Assembly: GCA_029207755.1 (NCBI GenBank)
Contig: JARCOQ010000006.1
Span: 2,458,846-2,522,845 of the forward strand
Reading direction: 5' to 3'
DNA from: Chamaea fasciata
Taxonomy: Eukaryota > Chordata > Aves > Passeriformes > Sylviidae
DNA: 64,000 nt
Below the pieces are notes generated by a model, which worked only from the letters and a program-made list of their open reading frames with translations, made no database searches and was not told the DNA's origin. Shown one piece after another: positions 1 through 6,654 of this stretch; position 1 is the first letter of the stretch; each line of letters starts with the position of its first letter. Both the position numbers and the translations under genes were made by a program.

Positions 1-470
1 AGGCCAGGTGCCACTGGCCTTCCTGGGCGCTCTGCTGGCTCATCTCCAGCCTGTTGTCCATCAGACCCCCAGGCCCCTTTCTGCCTGGCTGCTGCCCAGC
101 CACTCTGTGCCCAGCCTGTAGTGCTGCAGGGGCTGTTGTGGCCAAAGTGCAGGACTCCCACACCTGGACTTTTTAAACCTCATATCCTTGGATTCAGCCC
201 CTGGATCCAGCCTGTCCAGGCCCCTGTGCAGAGCCCTCCTGCCCTGCAGCAGACCCACTCTCACACCCAGCTTGGTGTCATCTCCAAATCTGCAGATGGT
301 GAACTCGATCCCCTCATCCAGATCATCAACAAAGACGTTAAACAGGACTGGGCCCAGCCCTGATCCCTGGGGACACCACTGATGACTGGATGTGACCATT
401 CCCCACCAGCTTCTGGGCCCAGCCACGAACCAGACCCTAACCCAGCCCAGAGTGACCCTGCCCATGCTTC
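1..470 (-). mobile_element. CR1 LINE fragment with reverse-transcriptase remnant, in MRPS26 intron 2
   Basis: The minus-strand translation has typical CR1 reverse-transcriptase blocks: CPQGSGLGPVLFNVFVDDLD, then RFGDDTKLG (the catalytic F-x-D-D motif), then HYRLGTEWLGSSQAERGLGV. The sequence runs off the left edge while still coding (DNRLEMSQQ). The frame is intact over at least 400 bp, but the copy is truncated upstream. Confidence 0.9.
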
Positions 471-574
471 TCTATAAATGCTAGACCAGACTCTAGCTGA
501 GTTCAGTTCTGCCTGAGCAGAAGCCAAAGCCAGGCAGGGCAGCGTGTCCCTGGCCCTGCAGGGGCAGTGCTGAC

Positions 575-712
575 CTGCGTTGCTGCTGCCGGGCGTTCTC
601 CTCATCGTTCCAGGCCATCAGGCGCCGGTGCTCCTCCTGCTCCTCCACGGAGCCCTCGGCAGCCAGGCGCTCCTCCTGCTTCTGCTGCAGCACCTCGGCC
701 CTGAACTCCGCC
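575..712 (-). CDS. MRPS26: MRPS26 exon 2 (coding)
   Basis: The acceptor GACAG|GGCGG places the first exon base at 712. The exon gives 46 codons rich in Glu, Gln and Arg, including HRRLMAWNDEEN, which aligns with the conserved HRELMAWNQAEN block of mammalian MRPS26. The donor GCAG|GTCAGC ends it at 575 with two bases carried over. The next exon is not in the window; what follows is intron carrying a CR1 insertion. Confidence 0.9.
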
Positions 713-1728
713 CTGTCAGGAGGAGGGGAGGGCCCTGAGCTCCTGCCGGGGGCTGGGAGCAGAGAGAGTGCTCCCCAGAGTGCCCCACAGCAGAGCCAGC
801 CCCACCACCCTGACCCTCTGCCACACATCAGTCCCAGACCCACCACCCCTTCCCACAGCAGTCCAGTCCCACAACCCTCTCCTACCCCCCCCAGTATCCC
901 AGGATTTACCTGCTCCTGTTACAAAGTGCCCCAGACCCAAACCCTCCCCTGCCCCACAGCCAGCCCTGCCCCTCAGAGCGGCCCCAAACGACCACAAGCC
1001 CGACACTCCCCTGCCTCACAGCCCCACAGCCAGTCCCACACCCAGCCACCAACCCTCTCTTGATCCACATCAGCCCCCCAGCACCTTACCCAGCCTCCAA
1101 CTCCACACCCAGAGCCACAGCCAACCCCAACCTTCCCCTGCCCCACAGCAGCCACACAGCCCTACACCTAAACCCCTATCCACCAGCCAATCCTGTACCC
1201 AGTCCAGTCCGCCCCCAGAAACCCCACAGCCAACCCCAACCTTCCCCTGCCCCACAGCCAGTCCCTTACCCAAACCCACAGCCGCCCGCAGCCCCATAAC
1301 CAGCCCCAAACCAACCCATGGCCGACCTTCCCCTGCCCCACAGCAGCCCCCCAGCTCCAGCCCCCCAGCACTCCTCTCTCCCACAGAAGCCTCCCATCTC
1401 CATCGCCACAGCCCGACCCTGACCTGCCCCACAAGCCCATCCCCACCCCCGGCCCGTGCCGGTACCGGAGGGCGCTGAGCACCAGCCGGTGCTGCCGGTA
1501 CCGCTCCAGCACCACCAGCAGCTCCTCGGGGTCCACGGGCGGCGGCAGCTTCACCCGGCCCGCCTTGGACTTGGAGGGGGGGTCGTGCCGGGTCTTGCGG
1601 CCCCGCGCCGGCACCGCCCGCGGGGACCAGCCGGGACAGAGCCCCGGGAACGGGCCGGGCCCCAGCGCGGCCGCCAGGGCCGGGAGAGGGACGGGCCCGG
1701 GGCGGCAGCGCCTCAGGACCGGCAGCAT
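575..1728 (-). CDS. MRPS26: MRPS26, mitochondrial small ribosomal subunit protein mS26 (5' part; 3' end outside window)
   Basis: Two exons are visible: 1466-1728 (start ATG at 1728-1726, 87 codons plus 2 nt) and 575-712. They join in phase 2 to read ...ALRAEFRAEV. The N-terminus is Arg/Pro/Leu-rich like a mitochondrial import sequence. It is followed by the family block PARGRKTRHDP and by a PPPVDPEELLVVLERYRQHR stretch; in exon 2 comes EHRRLMAWNDEENARQQQ. These match vertebrate MRPS26, a metazoan-type component of the 28S mitoribosome subunit. The protein turns into a charged coiled coil in exon 2. About 133 of roughly 200 expected codons are inside the window; exon 2 ends at a GT donor (574-573) with two carried bases, and the remaining exon(s) lie left of position 1. 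Introns use GT/AG. A different, longer frame opening at 1750 overlaps exon 1 but lacks the family motifs. The gene follows GNRH2 on the same strand, as in mammals. Confidence 0.93.
780..1440. repeat. Degenerate C-rich tandem repeat in MRPS26 intron 1
   Basis: A unit close to CCTGCCCCACAGCCAGTCCC recurs many times with substitutions and length variation, for example near 953, 1015, 1139, 1226, 1248 and 1334. The low complexity removes stops and gives long Pro/Thr/Ser-rich plus-strand frames that are not genes. On the transcribed strand the RNA would be G-rich. Confidence 0.8.
1466..1728 (-). CDS. MRPS26: MRPS26 exon 1 (coding)
   Basis: Exon 1 runs from the ATG at 1728 to a CTCCG|GTACC donor whose GT is at 1465-1464. 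It encodes the targeting region and the RGRKTRHDP and VDPEELLVVLERY blocks. It is very GC-rich and sits in a CpG-dense stretch. It leaves two bases (CG) that complete an Arg codon with the first base of exon 2, which supports the junction. Confidence 0.92.
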
Positions 1729-1740
1729 GGCGGCGCTGGA

Positions 1741-1750
1741 GTGACGTCAC
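1741..1750. promoter_or_regulatory. CRE palindrome 1 (GTGACGTCAC), MRPS26 promoter
   Basis: This is a perfect 10-bp palindrome with the consensus CREB/ATF core TGACGTCA at 1742-1749, 13 bp upstream of the MRPS26 start codon on the minus strand. It is within the probable 5' UTR or core promoter. Confidence 0.75.
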
Positions 1751-1760
1751 GGCGCGGAGA

Positions 1761-1770
1761 GTGACGTCAC
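1761..1770. promoter_or_regulatory. CRE palindrome 2 (GTGACGTCAC), MRPS26 promoter
   Basis: This is a second perfect copy of the same 10-mer. Its core is exactly 20 bp from the first, about two helical turns, so both would face the same side of the DNA. It is followed by a CpG-dense tract (cgcgcgcgcg) at 1781-1790. Confidence 0.75.
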
Positions 1771-1859
1771 GGGGCGGCCCCGCGCGCGCGGCGCCACGGG
1801 GAGGGAGGGGAAAGCAGGGCCTGATGGGAAATGGAGTCCGGGAGAGGAGGGGGAGCGGG

Positions 1860-2560
1860 ACACGGACATGGACATCCGTGGGGCAGGGACACCCGCACGG
1901 GACACGGACAGCCAGGACACAGGGACATCGGCGAGAACAGGGACACCCTGCACAGGACAGGGACAGCCAGGGGACAAGGACACCCTACACGGGACAGGGA
2001 CACCCCACAGGGGACAGGAACAGCCGGGGGACACACGGACAGGGGCACCTACGGGTCAGAAACACCCGTGGGACAGGGACACCCCCACGGGACATGGACG
2101 CGCCTGGGGCAGAGACACCCCGCTGTGAAAGTGACACCCCCACGGAACGGGACGCGGGGCGCAGAACCCCCGCCGGACACGGACGCGGAACCCTAAGGAA
2201 CAGGGAATCCCCCCCGGGAACAGCCGCCCACGAGACACGGGACACGGCGCCCCAAAAGACACAACCCACTCGCCTCGAAACCCCCACTCCAGGGGACACG
2301 AATTCCCGAGCACTGTCCAAGGAACAGCACAGCTCCCACGGGACACGGGATCCCCAGGGGACACAACCGGCCCCCCCCAAGAGACAGACCTCCCCCCTTG
2401 GGAAATTAACCCCACCCACGGGACAGATTTTCCCCCACCCCGCGACACGAATTCCCCGCACGGGATGGCATCCCCAAGGGACACCGTTATCCCCATGGGA
2501 CACATGGCACCCCTCCCACGAGCCCGCCCGCCATCACTCCCCCACGCGGGACGCTCCCCC
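1860..2560. repeat. GGGACA/CACGGGACA-type minisatellite between GNRH2 and MRPS26
   Basis: The motif GGGACA, often as acgggacagggacaccc, is repeated dozens of times in an array of about 700 bp that becomes more degenerate towards 2560. It fills the gap between the GNRH2 poly(A) region and the MRPS26 promoter. It explains the long open frames on both strands here, including a 396-codon plus-strand frame. Confidence 0.85.
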
Positions 2561-2595
2561 TGCACCATCACTGCGCACAAATCCCCCCCGGGCCC

Positions 2596-2601
2596 TTTAT
2601 T
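2596..2601 (-). terminator. GNRH2: GNRH2 poly(A) signal AATAAA
   Basis: The plus-strand TTTATT is AATAAA on the minus strand, 49 nt past the predicted GNRH2 stop. It is the only canonical hexamer I see close to the gene's 3' end. Cleavage would be expected about 10-30 nt further, near 2570-2585. Confidence 0.65.
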
Positions 2602-2649
2602 CCCCGCGGGGGGGTCCCGGCTCGCTCCCGCGTGGGTCGGTGGCTGCGG

Positions 2650-2670
2650 TCAGGGGCGCAGCGCGGGTCG
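2650..2670 (-). CDS. GNRH2: GNRH2 exon 4, coding part (predicted)
   Basis: After the acceptor CCCTCTCCCGCAG (ending at 2671) six codons lead to TGA at 2652-2650. Intron 3 would be 81 nt. A perfect AATAAA follows 49 nt after the stop, which makes this a credible last exon. Short terminal coding exons are normal in GNRH genes. Confidence 0.55.
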   Translation of the reverse strand, partial: RPALRP

Positions 2671-3564
2671 CTGCGGGAGAGGGGCGGGGGGCGTCGGTCA
2701 GTCCCCGTCCTGGGGACCCCCCCGGGACCCCCCAGCCCCGTTCCCGCTCACCGGCAGCGGCTCCTCCCGCCGGAGGGGACACGGGAAGGGACGGCAGCGC
2801 CCGAGAGGGGACGGGACCTGCGGGACGGGGGAAAAAGGGGGACACACGTGGGGGAAAAACAGCCGGGATGGGGGGGGGGGGGGGAATCACCCCGCGGGTG
2901 GGGGGAATTTCAGGGTGGATAAACTGCGGGGGGGTTCGGGTAGGAAGGTAAATCGGTGGGGAAAATAACCACGGGAAAGGGGGATAATCTGGGGTGGAGC
3001 GGGGGATAATACACGGAGGGGGATAACCTGGGGGGATTATAGCCCGTGGGGGTGATAAATCCGGATAATTTAGGGGGGGGGGGATAAACTGGGGGGATTA
3101 TAGCCCGTGGGGGTCACAAAAGCGGAGTGGGGTTAGATCTGGGGCGGGGATAAATCCAAGAACTCGGCGGGGAGATAATCGCGGGACGGGGACAAAATTG
3201 CGAGGGAGTATAATCCAGGGAGGATAATTTGGGGCAGTGTAACTCGGACGGGAATAATCCAGAGGGATTAAAACCCCAGGAGCAGGGGGCTTTTACCTCG
3301 GGGCGGGGGACAAACCCTGGGGCAGGAGGACACAGCCAGGTTGGGCATCACCCTTGGGCGGTGGAGAATCCCCCCGGGAGGGAAGGGAATGACCTGCAGG
3401 GGAATGACCGGCGGGGGAAACCCTACCTGGAGGTTTGTGGGGGTCCGGAGGTCCCGCTTGCCCCCCGGGTACCAGCCGTGGGACCAGTGCTGGCCGCGGC
3501 CCCGGGGCAGGGAGCAGCTCAGCAGCAGCAGCGCCAGCAGCAGCAGCGACCCGCGGGGTGCCAT
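2650..3564 (-). CDS. GNRH2: GNRH2, prepro-gonadotropin-releasing hormone II
   Basis: The first coding exon (3427-3564) encodes a 24-residue signal peptide with a Leu-rich core, then the invariant decapeptide [10 protein letters not shown], then GKR, the amidation donor and dibasic cleavage site. This decapeptide is the GnRH-II form first isolated from chicken brain. Two further coding exons are inferred from splice sites and phase: 2752-2817 (22 codons) and 2650-2670 (6 codons plus TGA). All introns are phase 0. The full frame is only 74 codons, shorter than the usual 85-120, and the GnRH-associated peptide part is Pro/Arg-rich and poorly conserved. The secreted peptide acts on GnRH receptors in brain and reproductive tissues. 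The location between PTPRA and MRPS26 on the same strand matches the mammalian order. The hormone exon is certain; the two 3' exons are a prediction. Confidence 0.88.
2752..2817 (-). CDS. GNRH2: GNRH2 exon 3 (predicted, associated peptide)
   Basis: This is a 66-nt open segment between a CCCGCAG acceptor (2820-2818) and a strong GTGAGC donor (GT at 2751-2750). It is phase 0 on both sides, as expected for GNRH genes. It encodes a Cys/Pro/Arg-rich stretch with CPLRREE, weakly like the cysteine/basic part of the fish GnRH-II associated peptide. The call rests on splice signals, phase and position, not on clear homology. Confidence 0.6.
2860..3260. repeat. G-rich GGGGATAA-type interrupted repeat in GNRH2 intron 2
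   Basis: Blocks of G6 to G12 alternate with ATAAT/ATAAAC (for example ggggataatctgggg, ggggattatagcccgtggggg, the latter twice near 3030 and 3090). The plus strand is strongly G-rich and could fold into G-quadruplexes; it is the template strand for GNRH2, so the RNA would be C-rich. Confidence 0.75.
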
Positions 3565-3574
3565 GGCCGGGGGG
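3427..3574 (-). CDS. GNRH2: GNRH2 exon 2: signal peptide, decapeptide, GKR (coding 3427-3564)
   Basis: The acceptor CCCTCCCGCAG|CC lies 10 nt before the ATG (3564-3562). The exon encodes 46 codons: signal peptide residues 1-24, hormone 25-34 ([10 protein letters not shown]), GKR 35-37 and nine residues of associated peptide. It ends at CTCCAG|GTAGGG, GT at 3426-3425, in phase 0. Confidence 0.94.
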
Positions 3575-3894
3575 CTGCGGGAGGGTTGAGCACCCGTGGG
3601 TGCTGCCTGGGGTGGTTTGGGTCCAGCAGAACCCCGGGGGTTGAGTGTGGGAGGATGGAGATCCAGGGGGGGATGAGCGCCCACGGGTGGTGCTGGGCTG
3701 GGTTTGGGATGCAGATGCGGAGGGAATGAGGCACCCCTGGGTGCCCTTTGTGGCTGGAGAAGCCGGAGGGGGCTCAGCACCCCGGGGTGCTGTTGGCGTT
3801 TGGATCCCTCATGGACACTCCCTCCACCCCCCAATGGGGTCTGATTTGGGGCAAGCAGGACCCCCCACCCCGTGCCGTGGCCGGGCAGCCTCAC

Positions 3895-3940
3895 CTGGGC
3901 GGGCAGGTGCCGGTGGTGGCGGTGGCGGTGGCAGGAGCGG
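3895..3940 (-). other. GNRH2: Candidate GNRH2 noncoding exon 1
   Basis: On the minus strand a TATA-like TTCAAATAGC at 3970-3961 is followed about 25-70 nt later by a consensus donor CCCAG|GTGAGG (GT at 3894-3893). A short 5' UTR exon of about 45 nt, a 320-nt intron and the acceptor at 3575 would reproduce the usual GNRH gene layout. The transcription start is estimated, not seen. Confidence 0.5.
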
Positions 3941-3960
3941 TGTCCCGCCGGGCAGGCACC

Positions 3961-3992
3961 GCTATTTGAAGGGCTCGGTGACAGTGACGTCG
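3961..3992 (-). promoter_or_regulatory. GNRH2: Candidate GNRH2 core promoter: TATA-like box and CRE-like site
   Basis: The TATA-like sequence is at 3961-3970 and a one-mismatch CRE (TGACGTCG on the plus strand) is at 3985-3992, about 20 bp upstream in the minus direction. The human GNRH2 promoter is reported to be cAMP-responsive through a CRE, so the pairing is plausible here; function is inferred. Confidence 0.45.
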
Positions 3993-5440
3993 GCCTGGCC
4001 ACCGTTCCCACGGGGGACCGTGACCTCGCTGATGGCGTCGGCCTCCCCGTGCCAGTGTCCAGCGCCTCCTTCCCCCCAAATCCCCTTGGCACCGCAGGAC
4101 AGCACCCTGAAACCCCTTTTTTGGGGATTCTGCCCCGCTGACCCCGGTGTGGCTCCATCACCCAGGGCTGGGGACCCCTCAGAACGGGCTCATTTCCCAT
4201 TTCCTGGCAGCTGGGAAAGGGATGGATCCACGTGGTCCCTCTGCAGCTCCAGGGATGCTCTTGTTGAAAGGAGGGGAGCAAATTCCCCGTGCCTCGGTTT
4301 CCCTGCCCCACCCCAGCCCCCATTTCCTCAGTTCTCCCCCCGTTTCAAATTTGTCACCCCCAAACTGGGGCTGGATGCTGGCAATGGCCATGGAGCCCGA
4401 AGCTCCCAGCTCGAGGGATGTGACAGAGCTCGGGAAGGGGATTTAGGCAGGATCTGGCCCTGGATTATCTCCAGCAGCTGCTCATCTCTCTGATATTTGC
4501 AGTTGGATGCAGGATGAGGCCAGGGCAGATGCTGTGGCAAAAGCTCAAGGCAGCTCCCCAGACCCCAAAATTTCCCCAAGGAATCCCCGAGATCCCGAGA
4601 ATGAAGGAAAAAAGGGGGGAAACTCATTAAGGGCAGCAGGGAGCAGCCAGCACTCATTGGGCAGTGGCATGGAGGGACTTGTTGGGGTGGTCCATGTTCC
4701 TGAGTGGATCATCTCTGGGCCCAAATGAAGCCCTCCTGTTCAGGGAGGATCCCCATTTCTTTGGGGTCACCACGTTTATTTCTGAGTGTGACTGAGAGCC
4801 TTGGCCCAAAGCCCCCTCAAAATTTAGAGCTACAATTTATTAGCAATGGAGTGATGTTGGGGCTCATGAGGGGTACCAGGTGATAGAGTGGGGATGGTGG
4901 CAGCAGCAAAGCAACTTCAGGGGGTGTTTTGGGTGGCTGAGGGTGTCCCCCTTGCCTGTGTGCCTCCACTGAACCCTCCTGTGAATCCTGCCTGGATGGA
5001 AAAAGCTGAGAAACTTGGACACACTGACTCATGGGCTGGTTTTATCCAGAATTTCCTAGATTTCAACCCCATATCCTGAGTCTAGGATATCTCTGGGCAG
5101 AACTGTCAATATTCCTGGGCCCTGCCACCCACCCCGTGCTCCCCATCACTGTTTGGAGTGTCCAGAGGAATCCTTGCGGTGAAGCCTCTGCTCCAAACCA
5201 GTTCTCCCAGTTCTGCAGTGGGGATGGAGCTCCCCCCATTAACCTGGGCATGGTGCCCCTGACTGCAGGAGGAACAAGGAAGGTGTTTCCTCAGGCACTT
5301 CTTTGTAAGAAAGAAAACACTAAAATCAACCCAATTAACCTGTTTTTTTCTAATATGTTTTTCTAATACAAGTGCTGCACTCCTGGTCCTCAGGATATTT
5401 CTTGACCCTTTGTTTTCTTCTTGAAAGAGAGCAGGCCTGG
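3993..5440. other. Intergenic, between GNRH2 promoter and PTPRA 3' end
   Basis: There is no supported coding exon here. The minus strand has two AATAAA hexamers (plus TTTATT at 4775-4780 and 4836-4841) that could serve distal PTPRA poly(A) sites. Open frames across 3645-4493 have no recognisable domain and weak codon structure. Confidence 0.5.
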
Positions 5441-5444
5441 AGTA

Positions 5445-5640
5445 GGGATTTGGGAGAAATCCTTCCCTGTGAGGGTGGTGAGAACCTGGCACAGGGTGCC
5501 CAGGGAAGCTGTGGCTGCCCCTGGATGTGTCCGAGGCCAGGTTGGACAGGGCTTGGAGCAACCTGGGATGGTGGAAGGTGTGGTGTGGTGATATTCTATG
5601 AGATCCCTCCCACCCCAAACCATTCCCTCATTCTGTGATC
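5445..5640 (+). mobile_element. CR1 3' end
   Basis: It has the CR1 3' block: ccttccctgtgagggtgg, gtggctgcccctgga, tccgaggccaggttggacag, gagcaacctggga, and a terminal ccattc...attctgtgat. The copy is 5'-truncated. Confidence 0.9.
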
Positions 5641-6199
5641 TCTCAGGATGCCAGGAAAAATAATCTGACACCTCCAGCAGCTGGGGATGGAGTTCACCTG
5701 GTCCAAAGGGCAGCAGCAGGGATGGCAGGGCCACTGTGATCACCCTCAGGGCCACAGGGCTAACCTCAATCCCTGCTCTAAAATCCAGCTCCAAACACAC
5801 AGACCTTTCCTGCAGGGAGCAAAAATCCTTTTGTTTTTCTGGGGTTTGCTTTCTGGGGGTCGAAATCCCAACATTTGGGCACTGCTCTGTGGCAATTACA
5901 CTTTCCAAACCAGCAGCACATGGTGGCCTGACTGTGAGGGAGGAAAGTTCTTAGCTTTTGGTACAAAAATGAGGGTATTTATATATAAACACACACACAG
6001 AATGAGTTGTTGGTTTTTTTTTCTCTCATTTTTTTTTAAGAGCTGACCAGCAGAAAAATGTGAAACCATTTCCCTGCAGGTTTGGAAAAGCTTGTGCTGG
6101 TGGGGTTGGAGCGGGGGGTTTGGGTTTTGTTTTCAGATGAGATCCAGGATATCTTTCTTTGCTTTTTCTTTTCTTTTTTTTTAAAAAGGCTTTACTCCC

Positions 6200-6579
6200 T
6201 CAAGAAAAAAGAAAAAAAAAAAAAAAAAAAGATTTACAAACAAAATAACAGCCTGTATCAACTCTCCAGAAGAGAGATGGTATGACAATATTAATCCAAA
6301 CATCACGCTATTTAATTCCCCAATAAAACATTGGAAAAAAAGGAGCCAACAGTATCTGCACTAACACTTTGCTACATATAAAATCTCCAGCTAATATGAA
6401 GCTTATGGTACCAACCTCTAAAACAGTTAAGATATATACACATAGTTTTTGTTTTTGTTTTTTTTTTGTTTGGGGGGGTATATTAACAAACAGAATATTA
6501 CAAAATATTAAAGAAGGCAACTCTTCTGTCATTTGTTTTTGGGGGGGAGGTGGGTGTGGATTTTTGTTCCTGTTTTTCT
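6200..6579 (-). other. PTPRA: PTPRA 3' UTR (proximal part)
   Basis: The sequence after the stop is AT-rich and low-complexity with poly-purine/pyrimidine runs. The plus strand TTTAAT at 6311-6316 is ATTAAA on the minus strand, a common variant poly(A) signal about 265 nt past the stop. A 19-A run follows near 6212-6230. The true 3' end is not proven and could extend to the AATAAA sites near 4775-4841. Confidence 0.5.
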
Positions 6580-6654
6580 TCACTTGAAGTTGGCGTAGTC
6601 TGAGAAGGCGTCGATGTATTCCTGCACCACCTTGTAGCAGAATTCGTACTGTTC
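6580..6654 (-). CDS. PTPRA: PTPRA coding exon 21: C-terminal tail and stop (residues 784-807)
   Basis: It encodes [20 protein letters not shown] then ANFK and TGA (6582-6580). Y803 in YANF is the equivalent of the mammalian Grb2-binding phosphotyrosine. Confidence 0.97.

Noticed and set aside
768..1478. 236-codon Pro/Ser/Thr-rich plus-strand frame
   Set aside because: It is antisense to MRPS26 intron 1 and built from the C-rich tandem repeat; no domain.
1070..1750. Longer minus-strand frame starting at 1750 over MRPS26 exon 1
   Set aside because: The alternative frame lacks the RGRKTRHDP and VDPEELL family motifs, which are in the frame starting at 1728.
1761..2951. 396-codon plus-strand open frame
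   Set aside because: It is made by the GGGACA minisatellite and antisense GNRH2 sequence; all frames are stop-poor here and the protein is only repeat (Gly/Thr/Arg/Asp).
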